From contig CAVWFB010000006.1 of assembly GCA_963754265.1 (NCBI GenBank), forward strand, positions 49,364 to 113,363: a stretch of 64,000 bases of DNA, written 5' to 3'. Shown one piece after another: positions 26,094-34,735 of this stretch (within the stretch, counting starts at the first letter, position 1; every line of letters starts with the position of its first letter). The notes under the pieces were generated by a model. The model was not told the origin of the DNA. It saw nothing but the letters and a program-made list of their open reading frames with translations, and did not search any database. The translations under genes and the position numbers were made by a program. The DNA is from AC-32 sp963754265. Lineage in GTDB: Bacteria > Actinomycetota > Thermoleophilia > Gaiellales > Gaiellaceae.

Positions 26094-27345
26094 GCGAGGA
26101 TTCGAGGATCGAGAGCCCTCGCTCGAGCTCCTCGTCCGTGGCGGTCAGCGGCGGGAGCAGGCGGATCACGTTTCCGTAGAGGCCGCACGAGAGCAGCAGC
26201 AGTCCCTGCTCGCGGGCCGCGACGGTCACGTCCCGCGCCTGGTCGGGCGAGCGCTCGGCGAGCTCGAGTGCCAGCATCGGGCCAAGGCCGCGCACCTCGC
26301 CGACGAGTGCCGCCGCCGAGGCGATCTGCTCGAGCCGTTCACGCAGGAGTCGGCCGACCTCGTCGGCGCGCTCGCGGAAGCCGGGCTCGGTGAACGCGTC
26401 CAGCACCGCGCAGGCGGCCGCGCAGGAGACCGGGTTGCCGCCGAAGGTGCCGCCGAGCCCGCCCGGGTGCGGGGCGTCCATCAGCTCGGCCTTGCCCGTC
26501 ACCGCGGCAAGCGGGAGGCCGCCGCCGAGCGTCTTGCCCGAGACGATCAGGTCGGGCTCGACGTCGTGGTGCTCGATCGCCCAGACCGGACCGGTGCGGC
26601 CGCAGCCGGACTGCACCTCGTCGGCGACGTAGAGGATCCCGTGGCGCTCGCAGAGCTCCCTGAGCGCACGGACGAACTCCGTGGGCATCGGGATGAAGCC
26701 GCCCTCGCCCTGGACGGTCTCGAGCACGGCACACGCGACGCTCTGCGGATCGACGTCCTGTTTGAACAGGAGCTCGAGCCCGGCGAGCGCGTCCTCGGTC
26801 GAGACGCCGCGGTACGTGTAGGGAGCGGGCGCGCGATAGACCTCGGGCGCGAGCGGCCCGAAGCCCTGCTTGTAGACGAGCTTCGAGGTCATCGCCATCG
26901 TCAGGTTCGTGCGGCCGTGGAAGGCGCGGTCGAAGACGACGACGCCGGGCCGTTTCGTCGCGGCGCGGGCGATCTTGACCGCGTTCTCGATCGCCTCTGC
27001 GCCCGAGTTGACGAGGATCGTCTTGGTGGCGCTCTCGCCGGGCCAGAGCTCGTCGAGCCGGCGCGCGACCTCGACGTACGGCTCGTACATCCCGACCATG
27101 AAGCACTGGTGGAGGTAGCGGTCGACCTGTTCGTGCACCGCCCGGACGACGGACTCGGGGTTGTGTCCGAGGTTCTGGCACGCGATCCCACCGGCGAAGT
27201 CGAGGTACTCGCGGCCGTCCGCGTCCCACACGGTTGCTCCGTCCGCGCGTGAGACGACGAGGTCCGTCGTGGCCACGCCGCGCGGGACGAGCCGCGCGCG
27301 CTCCGAGCGGACATCCGTCACGTCGCGAACCTGCTCCGTCGCCAT
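26068..27345 (-). CDS. gabT: Class III aminotransferase, 4-aminobutyrate aminotransferase-like
   Basis: 425 residues. NSGAEAIENAVKIAR, AFHGRTNLTMAMTSK, DEVQSGCGRTG (PLP Asp region) and SGKTLGGGLPLAAV (Lys forming the aldimine) are all present. It moves the amino group of an omega-amino acid such as GABA to 2-oxoglutarate. ATG 27345 follows a TAGGGT box by 8 nt. No succinate-semialdehyde dehydrogenase gene is adjacent, so the substrate is presumptive. Confidence 0.9.
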   Translation of the reverse strand: MATEQVRDVTDVRSERARLVPRGVATTDLVVSRADGATVWDADGREYLDFAGGIACQNLGHNPESVVRAVHEQVDRYLHQCFMVGMYEPYVEVARRLDELWPGESATKTILVNSGAEAIENAVKIARAATKRPGVVVFDRAFHGRTNLTMAMTSKLVYKQGFGPLAPEVYRAPAPYTYRGVSTEDALAGLELLFKQDVDPQSVACAVLETVQGEGGFIPMPTEFVRALRELCERHGILYVADEVQSGCGRTGPVWAIEHHDVEPDLIVSGKTLGGGLPLAAVTGKAELMDAPHPGGLGGTFGGNPVSCAAACAVLDAFTEPGFRERADEVGRLLRERLEQIASAAALVGEVRGLGPMLALELAERSPDQARDVTVAAREQGLLLLSCGLYGNVIRLLPPLTATDEELERGLSILESSLAAASAPA

Positions 27346-27420
27346 CGGTGCGAACCCTACTCCCTTGCTTTCGCCGCGCGCAGGGCGCGAAGATCGCCGC
27401 GTCGACAGGAGGTTTCTCGC

Positions 27421-28508
27421 ATGGCAAGTGCTGCTGACGCCACCGGCGGCGCGACGCGCTCGTCGAGCGCCTATCCCTGGACGCGATCGGGGCGTTCGAT
27501 CTCTTCTCGGTCCACATCGGGGAGAGGCTCGGGCTCTATCGGGCGCTCGCCGACAATGGCCCGCTGACCTCGTCCGAGCTCGCCGAGGCCGCGGGCATTC
27601 ACGAGCGGTACGCACGGGAGTGGCTCGAGCAGCAGGCCGCGAGCGACATCCTCGCCGCGGAGGGAGATGACGAAGGCTCGCGGCGGTTCCGGTTGCCCGA
27701 GGGTCACGACGAGGCCCTCCTCGACGTCTCCAGCCTCAACTACATCGCGCCGATTGCGCGCGCGGTCCTGGCCTCGATCCGGCCGATCGACGCGTTGCTC
27801 GAGGCGATGCGGACCGGCGGCGGCGTGCCCTATGCCGACTACGGCGACGACCTCCACGAGGCCCAGGCGGCCTTCACGCGCCCGCTGTTCGAGAACCTGC
27901 TCGGCAGCGAGTGGCTGGGAGGCGTGCCCGAGATCCGCGACCGGCTCCTCGCCGACCCACCTGCCCGCGTCGCCGACGTCGCGTGCGGGCAGGGCCGCTC
28001 GAGCATCGAGATCGCGCGCGCGTACCCCAAGGTGCAGGTCGACGGAATCGACTCGGACACGGCGTCGATCGAGTTCGCCCGCAAGAACCTCGAGGGCAGC
28101 GGCGTCGAGGACCGGGTGTCGTTCCACGACCGCGACGCGGCCGACGCGGGGCTCGCCGGGCGGTACGACCTGGTCACGATCTTCGAGGCGCTCCACGACA
28201 TGTCGTACCCGGTCGAGGTGCTGCGCGCGGCGCGCGGGCTGCTCGCGGACGGCGGCGTGATGCTGATCGGCGACGAGCGGACCGAGGAGTCCTTCACCGC
28301 CCCGGCGGGCGAGACCGAGCGCCTCTACTACGGCTTCAGCGTCTTCCACTGCCTCCCGGTGGGGATGGTGGGGGAGGGCGCCGCCGGGACCGGCACCGTC
28401 ATCCGCCCGGCGACCGTGCAGCGGTACGCGGAGGAAGCGGGCTTCTCGAGCTGCGAGGTGCTGCCGATCGAGAACGACTTCTGGCGCTTCTACCTGCTGC
28501 GGCCCTAG
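27421..28508 (+). CDS. SAM-dependent methyltransferase (frameshifted near the start)
   Basis: GACAGGAGG precedes ATG 27421, but after about ten codons the frame must shift (-1 or +2 near 27446-27453) to DALVERLSLDAIGAFDLFS. From there one long frame holds an N-terminal winged-helix dimerisation-like part (LTSSELAEAAGIHERYAREWL) and a Rossmann methyltransferase (VADVACGQGRSSIEIAR, VDGIDSD, LVTIFEALHDM). It resembles class I O-/C-methyltransferases. Ends at a hairpin terminator shared with the MFS gene. Confidence 0.85.
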
Positions 28509-28514
28509 GCGAGT

Positions 28515-28542
28515 CGTGGGGGGACCTCACGGTCCCCCCACG
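28515..28542. terminator. Bidirectional 12-bp hairpin between convergent genes
   Basis: CGTGGGGGGACC, loop TCAC, GGTCCCCCCACG: a perfect stem between the methyltransferase and MFS stops. No U-tract on either strand. Confidence 0.7.
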
Positions 28543-28549
28543 AAGCGGT

Positions 28550-29989
28550 TCAGGCGGCGAGATCGAGCGCGGGCTGGGCTTCCGGAGCCGCAGCCAGCTC
28601 CTCGCGGCGGATCAGCGTCAGCGCCGCGGCGATCCCGAGTGCCGCGATCACGGCACCGGCGACGAAGGCCGCCGTGAAGCCGTCGACCAGCGCGGCCGGC
28701 GCGGCGGTGCCGGCGGCGAGCGCGTCGCCGGTGCGGGAGGTCGCGATCGTCGAGAGCGCGGCGATCCCGAGCGCGCCGCCGATCTGCTGCGACGTGTTGA
28801 TCAGCCCTGAGGCGAGACCCGCCTCGGCCGCCTGCACGCCTGCCAGAGCAGCGATCGAGATCGGGACGAACGCGAAGCCGATGCCGAGCCCCACCAGCAG
28901 GAATCCGGGCAGCAGGTCGGTGACGTAGGAGCCGCCGACCGAGACTTGCGTGAAGAGCACGAGCCCGGCGGTGAGGGCCACCATGCCCGTCGCGAGCACC
29001 GGCTTCACCCCGATTCGAGTGACGAGCTGCGCAGCCACGGCCGACCAGAGGATCGCCGTGCCGGCGACGGCGATGTAGGCGACGCCGGTCTCCATCGCGG
29101 AATAGCCGAGCACCTGCTGCATGTACAGCGTCAGCATCAGGAACATCGAGAACATCGCCGTGCCCAGGATGAACCCGGCCACGTTCGCCCCGGTCACCGT
29201 GCGTGTCCGGAAGATCCCGAAGCGCATCAGCGGCTCGGGGTGACGCTCCTCCCAGCCGACGAACGCGACGAGCAGGACGAGCGACGCTGCGAAGAAGCCG
29301 ATCGTCCGCCCGGCGAGCCAGCCGTGCTCGCCCGCCTGCGTGATCGCGTACACGAGTGTGGAGAGCCCGGCGGTGACGAACACTGCGCCCGGCACGTCGA
29401 ACGACTTCGTGCTCGCGTCGCGGCTCTCGGAGAGCAGCAGCGGAGCCAGGATGAACGCGGCCACGCCGACGGGCACGTTGACGAAGAAGATCCACGACCA
29501 GCTGAGGGCCTCGGTCAGGACGCCGCCGAGGAGCACGCCGGCCGCGGCGCCGAAGCCGCCGACCGCGCCCCAGACGCCGAGTGCGATGTTGCGCTCACGT
29601 CCTTCGCGGAACGTGACCGAGAGAATCGAGAGCGCGGCCGGCGAGATGATCGCCGCGCCGAGACCCTGCAGCGCCCGCGCACCTATCAGCGACGCCTCCG
29701 ACCAGGCCATCCCGGCGAGAAACGACGCGACCGTGAAGACGACGACGCCGGCAAGAAAGATTCGTTTGCGCCCGAGAAGGTCAGCGGCGCGCCCGCCCAG
29801 GAGCAGGAAGCCGCCGAAAACGAGCGCGTAGGCGCTGATCACCCACTGCAGGTTCTCCTGCGAGAAGCCGAGGTCGAGCTTGATCGAGGGCAACGCGACG
29901 TTCACGATCGCGATGTCCAAGACGACCATGAACTGGACGGCGCTGAGTAGTCCCAGTGCCAGCCATTTGCGTCGATCAGTAGTCACCAT
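28550..29989 (-). CDS. MFS drug transporter, DHA2 (14-TMS, EmrB/QacA) family
   Basis: 479 residues with about 14 transmembrane segments. Motif A-like loop GGRAADLLGRKRIF and motif C region GAVGGFGAAAGVLLGGVL are visible, and helix 1 carries VVLDIAIVNVALPSI, the DHA2 signature. It should export drugs or toxic metabolites by proton antiport. ATG 29989 follows GGAAAGGAACG. It is divergent from an HxlR regulator whose likely operator overlaps this promoter. Confidence 0.92.
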   Translation of the reverse strand: MVTTDRRKWLALGLLSAVQFMVVLDIAIVNVALPSIKLDLGFSQENLQWVISAYALVFGGFLLLGGRAADLLGRKRIFLAGVVVFTVASFLAGMAWSEASLIGARALQGLGAAIISPAALSILSVTFREGRERNIALGVWGAVGGFGAAAGVLLGGVLTEALSWSWIFFVNVPVGVAAFILAPLLLSESRDASTKSFDVPGAVFVTAGLSTLVYAITQAGEHGWLAGRTIGFFAASLVLLVAFVGWEERHPEPLMRFGIFRTRTVTGANVAGFILGTAMFSMFLMLTLYMQQVLGYSAMETGVAYIAVAGTAILWSAVAAQLVTRIGVKPVLATGMVALTAGLVLFTQVSVGGSYVTDLLPGFLLVGLGIGFAFVPISIAALAGVQAAEAGLASGLINTSQQIGGALGIAALSTIATSRTGDALAAGTAAPAALVDGFTAAFVAGAVIAALGIAAALTLIRREELAAAPEAQPALDLAA

Positions 29990-30026
29990 GTCGTCGTTCC
30001 TTTCCCCTTTGTGTGATCGCGCTTTC

Positions 30027-30056
30027 AACCTAGCAGGAACGACTTTCAAAAAGCAA
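30027..30056 (-). promoter_or_regulatory. MFS promoter: -35 TTGCTT, -10 TAGGTT
   Basis: On the minus strand, TTGCTT (30056-30051) is followed after 18 nt by TAGGTT (30032-30027). This places the start site about 30 nt upstream of the MFS ATG, leaving room for the ribosome site. Confidence 0.55.
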
Positions 30057-30058
30057 GT
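30042..30058. promoter_or_regulatory. Candidate HxlR operator ACTTTC-N5-GCAAGT
   Basis: Imperfect inverted repeat (one mismatch per arm) with an A5 centre. It covers the -35 box of the MFS gene and lies 42 nt upstream of the HxlR start. Confidence 0.45.
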
Positions 30059-30099
30059 ATTCCCTTCATAACCGCAAGCAGACGCGCTACACTGGGCCC

Positions 30100-30723
30100 A
30101 TGGCCAAGCGTTACGACCAGTACTGCGCGATCGCTCACGCGCTCGAGTTGGTCGGGGAACGCTGGTCGCTCCTGATCGTGCGGGAACTGCTGACGGGACC
30201 GAAGCGGTACACCGACCTCTCCGGAAGCCTCCCTCGCATCGGCACCAACGTTCTCGCGGCGCGCCTGAAGGACCTCGAGGCCGGCGGGATTCTGACCAAG
30301 CGTCGGCTCCCTCCGCCCACCCCGGCGCAGGTCTACGAGCTGACACCGTACGGCGAGAGCCTCAGGCCGGTCATGCGCGAGCTCGCGCTCTGGGGGATTC
30401 GCTCGCTCGGGGCTCCGGAGGACGACGACGAGTTCGCACCCGGCTGGCTTCAGGGGGCGCTGGACACCGTCTTCGCGCCCATGGCGCCCGACGGCAGCTT
30501 CGAGTTCCGCGTCGGCGACGAGGTCGCATCCCTCGTCGACGGCGCGGCCCGAGTCGGTGCCGCGGAGCAGCCCGACGTCGTGGTCGAGTCCGACAGGAAG
30601 AGCTTCTATTACCTCTTCGTAGAGCGGCGCTGGGACGGCGTGACCGTCCACGGCGATCGCGAGCTGCTCGAGCGCCTTCTCGACGCGGTCGCTCCGGTCC
30701 CCGGCGCCCCGGTCGCCGCCTAG
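30100..30723 (+). CDS. HxlR-family regulator with C-terminal SCP2-like domain
   Basis: 207 residues. The N-terminal winged helix has DQYCAIAHALELVGERWS, LTGPKRYTDLSGSLP and VLAARLKDLE, diagnostic of HxlR. The C-terminal 95 residues (FEFRVGDEVASLVDG, DGVTVHGDRELLERLL) resemble an SCP2/sterol-carrier fold, a possible ligand site. TACACT (30088-30093) lies 6 nt before the ATG. Probably represses the divergent MFS gene and itself in response to a ligand. Confidence 0.88.
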   Translation: MAKRYDQYCAIAHALELVGERWSLLIVRELLTGPKRYTDLSGSLPRIGTNVLAARLKDLEAGGILTKRRLPPPTPAQVYELTPYGESLRPVMRELALWGIRSLGAPEDDDEFAPGWLQGALDTVFAPMAPDGSFEFRVGDEVASLVDGAARVGAAEQPDVVVESDRKSFYYLFVERRWDGVTVHGDRELLERLLDAVAPVPGAPVAA

Positions 30724-30730
30724 CGTCCGC

Positions 30731-31183
30731 TCAGTGGCGGTCGCGCCAGTCGGGCGGCCACTCGTCGCTGCCGAGGTGCCAGCGGTCGGTCCGAAAGGCG
30801 ACCGCGAGCGCCGTGCAGCGCGGGAGGCCGTCCTCGCCCCGCACCTCCACGCTGTACGAGGCGACGCGCCTCGAGCGGGTCAGCTCCCGGGCTTCGGCCA
30901 CGAGCGCTTCGCCCGGCTGAGCGGGCGCCGCATAGTGGACGGAGACGTCGAGTCCGACGCAGACCCGGCCGTAGCTGTTGCAGGCGACCTCGAAGGCGGT
31001 GTCGGCGACCGCGAAGAGCGCGCCGCCGTGGACGAAGCCGTGCACGTTCGTCTGCTCGGCGCCCGGAACGAGCCGTGTCCGAGCGCGCCCTGGCTCCCAG
31101 TCGAGCACCTCGACCCCGACGAGCCGGCCGAAGCCGATGTCGCGCAGCACCTCGTCGAGGCGCTCGCGCAGCTCCGGCGGCAT
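30731..31183 (-). CDS. PaaI-like hotdog-fold thioesterase
   Basis: About 150 residues with TNVHGFVHGGALFAVADTAFEVA, the hotdog signature with the HGG loop and catalytic Asp, and LDVSVHYAAPAQPGE. It hydrolyses acyl- or aryl-CoA thioesters. ATG 31183 lies 10 bases after the Zur-like gene's stop, so it may be co-transcribed from the metal-controlled promoter. Confidence 0.85.
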   Translation of the reverse strand: MPPELRERLDEVLRDIGFGRLVGVEVLDWEPGRARTRLVPGAEQTNVHGFVHGGALFAVADTAFEVACNSYGRVCVGLDVSVHYAAPAQPGEALVAEARELTRSRRVASYSVEVRGEDGLPRCTALAVAFRTDRWHLGSDEWPPDWRDRH

Positions 31184-31193
31184 CGAGCCCAAG

Positions 31194-31634
31194 TCAGCGA
31201 CAGGCGGTGCAGGCGCCGCGGAGGACGACCTCGTGGGCCGCGACCGCGTAGCCGCTGCGCTGCTCGACGTCGCGAATGACCGTCTCGAGTCGCTCGTCCG
31301 CGAACGACTCGACCTTGCCGCAGCCATCGCAGACGAGGTGGTGATGGTGGTCGTCGTCCGTTCGCACCGGCTCGAAGCGGGTGACGCCGTCGCCGAGGTC
31401 GAGCCGCTGCAAGAGACCCTTCTGGGCGAGCGTGTCGAGGACCCGGTAGACGGTCGCCAAGCCGACCGGCGTCCCGTGTCGACGCAGCTCGTCGTGGATC
31501 TGTTGCGCGCCGAGACAGCACGGCTGCTCGTCGAGGAACCCGATGACCGCGAGGCGGGCGGCCCCGCGCCGATAGCCGGCGGAGCGCAGCTCGGCGAGCG
31601 CCCGCTCCGACCAGGGTGTGGCGGTCCTGCCCAT
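31194..31634 (-). CDS. zur: Fur-family metalloregulator, probable Zur
   Basis: 146 residues. Winged helix (AVIGFLDEQPCCLGAQQIHDEL, GLATVYRVLDTL), then the metal region DDHHHHLVCDGCG and a C-terminal CTAC, giving the CxxC...CxxC structural zinc site. Gene context decides the metal: it is divergent from a zinc-type ABC uptake operon across a palindrome that overlaps both -10 boxes. ATG 31634 follows TATCAT at 7 nt. It would repress znuABC when zinc is plentiful. Confidence 0.85.
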   Translation of the reverse strand: MGRTATPWSERALAELRSAGYRRGAARLAVIGFLDEQPCCLGAQQIHDELRRHGTPVGLATVYRVLDTLAQKGLLQRLDLGDGVTRFEPVRTDDDHHHHLVCDGCGKVESFADERLETVIRDVEQRSGYAVAAHEVVLRGACTACR

Positions 31635-31643
31635 CGAGCGGAT

Positions 31644-31668
31644 GATAACGGTGACGAGAACCGTTATC
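31644..31668. promoter_or_regulatory. Perfect palindrome between zur and znuA, probable Zur box
   Basis: GATAACGGT, 7-nt centre, ACCGTTATC: exact 9-bp arms. It overlaps the -10 box of zur (TATCAT, 31647-31642) and the TATCGT box before znuA (31665-31670), so one bound dimer could block both promoters. Confidence 0.75.
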
Positions 31669-31680
31669 GTCTTCCCTCTG

Positions 31681-32542
31681 ATGAGAATCGTTCCCGTCTC
31701 GCTGGCGGCTCTCGCGCTCCTCGCGGCCGGCTGTGCCGGCTCCGGTGCCGGAAAGGGGCAGCGCTCGGTCGTCGCCGCCTTCTATCCGCTCGCCTTCGCC
31801 GCGGCTGCGGTCGGGGGCGCGAAGGTGCACGTCGAGAACCTGACGCCGCCCGGGGCCGAGCCGCACGACGTCGAGCTCACGCCGCGCGCAGTGGGCCGCC
31901 TCCAGGGCGCGGACGTCGTCCTCTACCTCTCCCACGACTTCCAGCCGGCGGTGCAGGACGCGGTCGAGGGGGCGAGCGGCAAGCGCGTGGACGCGCTCGC
32001 CGGGCTCGACCTGAAGCACGGAGCCGGCGACGACGCCGGAAAGACCGATCCGCACGTCTGGCTCGACCCGGTCCTGTTCTCGAGGATCGTCGAGCGGATC
32101 GGCAGACGCGCTCGGCAGGCCCGCCCGGGCCGCGGCGCTCGCCCGGCGCCTGCGCGCGCTCGACCGCGAGTACCGCTCCGGCCTCCGGCGCTGCGCCCGC
32201 CGCGACTTCGTCACGAGCCACGCGGCCTTCGGCTACCTCGCCGCGCGCTACGGACTGCACCAGATCCCGATCACGGGGATCGATCCCGAGGCCGAGCCGA
32301 GCCCGCGACGGCTGCAGCAGCTGATCGACCTCGTCCGGCGCGAGCACGTCACGACGGTCTTCTTCGAGCGGCTCGTCTCACCGAGGCTCGCCGAAACCGT
32401 CGCCCGGGATGCCGGGGCGAAGGCGAAGGTGCTCGATCCGATCGAAGGCCTGACCCCGTCCGAGGAGCAGCAGGGCGCCGACTACTTCTCGCTCATGCGC
32501 CGGAACCTCACCCAGCTCGAGGCTGCGCTCGGATGCCGCTAG
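31681..32542 (+). CDS. znuA: Zinc ABC transporter substrate-binding lipoprotein (frameshifted)
   Basis: The N-terminus carries a lipobox (LALLAAGCAGSG). Cluster A-I features follow: VVAAFYPLAFAA, PPGAEPHDVELTPR (metal His), TDPHVWLDP (metal His). A +1 shift at about 32104 is needed to reach FVTSHAAFGYLAARYGL (third metal His), GIDPEAEPSP and a C-terminal LTQLEAALGCR. It captures zinc or manganese outside the cell. The ATP-binding gene starts inside its 3' end. Confidence 0.88.
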
Positions 32543-33251
32543 CGGTCGAGTTCGCGCACGTCGAGTTCGGCTACCTCCCGGGGCAGCCGGTCCTTCGCGA
32601 TGTCGACCTCCAGATCGAGGCCGGCGAGTTCGTCGCGCTCGCAGGCCCGAACGGCGGCGGGAAGACGACGCTGCTCAGGCTCACGCTCGGTCTGGAGCGG
32701 CCGACCCGCGGCGACGTGCGCCTCTTCGGCGAGCCGGCCGACAGCTTCCGCGATCGCGCGGGGCTCGGGTACCTGGCCCAGCGCACGAACCTCGGCGTCC
32801 AGGCTCCCGCGACCGTGCGCGAGGTCGTCGCCGCCGGGCGCTGCGCGCGCAAGCCGTTCGGCCGCTTCGCGCGCAGCGACGACGACGCGATCGAGGAGGC
32901 GATCGAGCGCGTCGGCCTCGGTGAGCTCAGGAACCGGCCGTTGACTCGCCTCTCCGGCGGTCAGCAGCAGCGGGCGTTCATCGCCAAGGCGCTCGCGGCC
33001 GAGCCGCGCCTGCTCGCGCTCGACGAGCCCACCACCGGTGTCGACGTCGAGTCGCAGGAGGCGCTCGCCGAGCTGCTCGGCGCGCCTTCATCGCGAGCTC
33101 GGGGTCACGATCCTCTACGTCTCGCACGAGTTCGGTGCGATCGAGCACGTGGTCGAGCGGCTCGTGCTCGTGCGCGAGCGAATCGTCTTCGACGGATCGC
33201 CCGTCCGCGCTGCCCGAGCTGTGGCACGACCCCTCGCACGCGCATGCTTGA
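32533..33251 (+). CDS. znuC: Zinc ABC transporter ATP-binding protein (two frameshifts)
   Basis: Walker A GPNGGGKTT, Q-loop YLAQRT, signature LSGGQQQR, Walker B LLALDEP and H-switch YVSHEFG are all present, but only if +1 shifts at about 33079 and 33203 are corrected. The corrected C-terminus reads LWHDPSHAHA before TGA 33249. It powers the ZnuB permease. Both disruptions are single extra Gs in a GC-rich run. Confidence 0.87.
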
Positions 33252-34045
33252 CCTCGAGTTCATGCGGCTTGCCTTCGCCGCGGGGGCGATCGTCGGCGTC
33301 GTTGCCCCGGTGGTCGGGTTCTTCCTCGTCCAGCGGCAGATGAGCCTGATCGGCGACGGGATCGGCCACGTCGCCTTCGCTGGCGTCGCGGCCGGCTACC
33401 TGATCGGCGATCTCGCCGGTTTGGACGGCGCTCGCGGCCGCGCTCATCGGCGCGGTCGGGATCGAGTGGCTGCGCGCGCGCAAGCAGGCGGCGGGCGACC
33501 AGGCGCTCGCGCTCGTCTTCTACACCGGCATCGCCGGCGGCGTCGTGCTCATCTCCGCAGCCGGAGCCCTCAACGCGAACCTGTTCTCCTACCTGTTCGG
33601 GTCGATCCTGACCGTCACCCGCCGCGACCTGCTCACGATCGCGCTGCTCGGCCTCGGGTCGCTCGTCGTGGTGGCCGTGCTGCTGCGGGCGCTGCTCGCC
33701 GTCTCGATCGACGAGGAGGGCGCCCGCGTCGCCGGGCTGCCGGTTCCGGTCCTGAACGCCGTCATCTCGATGCTCGCGGCGCTCACGATCGGGATCTCAA
33801 TGCGCATCGTCGGCATCCTCCTGATCGCGGCGCTGATGGTGCTGCCCGTGATCGCGGCGCAGCGGATCGCGTGGAGCCTGCGCTCGACCATGGGCCTGTC
33901 CATCGTGGTCGGGCTGGCGTCGGTGCTCGCCGGGCTCACGGTCTCCTACTACGGCGACCTTCCTCCGGGGGGCACGATCGTGCTCGCGGCGACCGGCTTC
34001 TTCCTCGCCTCGAGCGCCACGGAGTTCATCCGCGCCCGGGTCTGA
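33244..34045 (+). CDS. znuB: Zinc ABC transporter permease (frameshifted)
   Basis: Starts MLDLEFMRLAFAAGAIVGVVAPVVG, followed by RQMSLIGDGIGHVAFAGVAAG, the ABC-3 family loop. A +1 shift near 33418-33422 is needed to continue WTALAAALIGAVGIEWLRARK and then to the last helices (ISMRIVGILLIAALMVLP, VLAATGFFLASS). Seven to eight membrane segments. Overlaps the znuC end by 8 bases. Bases 34046-34149 downstream show no gene I can support. Confidence 0.87.
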
Positions 34046-34149
34046 CCGGGCTCGCCCAGTCACCCCGGAGTGCGGCCTTCTCTCTCGGTCTGCCTGGTGC
34101 GCGAGCACGACCGCCTGGACGCGGTCGCGGACGTGATCCGCGAGCAGGC

Positions 34150-34719
34150 TCAGTCGTCCGCGAGCAGGGCGAACAAGGTTGCATCGACGCGCACGCCCTC
34201 GTGCCGGAGGTATCGCCGCTTGACGCCCTCGCGCTCGAAGCCCACGCGCTCGAGCACGCGTTCGGAGGCGGTGTTCCCGAGTCGCACGTGCGCTTCGACT
34301 CGATGGATCCCGTTCGCGAGCGCGTGCTCCGCCGCGGCGCGGACGGCTCGGGTCGCGACGCCGCGTCCGCGTGCTTCTCGGAAGAGCCAGAACCCGACCT
34401 CGACCGAATCGCGCATGCTGTCGAAGTGGTGGAGCGTCAGCCCGCCGAGGAGGTCGCCCGCCTGTGAGTCCTCGATCACGTACGGCGAGAGCATCCCGGC
34501 CAGCCGCATCCCCGGAAGCATCTCGCGCATCATCACGCGCAGCTCCGAGGCGCCGACGGGCGGGAGCCCGGCCTCGCCGCCGACGGCCGGATCGCGGAAG
34601 GCCGGCGCGATGCGATCCACGTCCTCGTCCCGCGGCGCGTGCAGCCAGAGCTCGTCCACGCGCAGCTCGTCGGGGAACGCATACAGGGAGAGCTGGAGTC
34701 GCGTCGGGTCCGAGCGCAT
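34150..34719 (-). CDS. GNAT N-acetyltransferase, RimJ/RimL-like
   Basis: 189 residues. VEVGFWLFREARGRGVATRAVRAAAEHA contains the acetyl-CoA pyrophosphate loop (RGRGVA), and HVRLGNTASERVLERVGFEREG is the RimL-type C-terminal helix and strand. It probably acetylates an amine or protein N-terminus. Located downstream of the NDH-2 gene on the same strand, 16 bases apart. Confidence 0.9.
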   Translation of the reverse strand: MRSDPTRLQLSLYAFPDELRVDELWLHAPRDEDVDRIAPAFRDPAVGGEAGLPPVGASELRVMMREMLPGMRLAGMLSPYVIEDSQAGDLLGGLTLHHFDSMRDSVEVGFWLFREARGRGVATRAVRAAAEHALANGIHRVEAHVRLGNTASERVLERVGFEREGVKRRYLRHEGVRVDATLFALLADD

Positions 34720-34735
34720 CGGCCCGGCAAGGGTG

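Noticed and set aside
30150..30175. GAACGCTGG at the start of the HxlR gene as a further repeat copy
   Set aside because: It is part of the conserved VGERWSLL coding sequence and lacks the flanking CATTCC and CCCAG.
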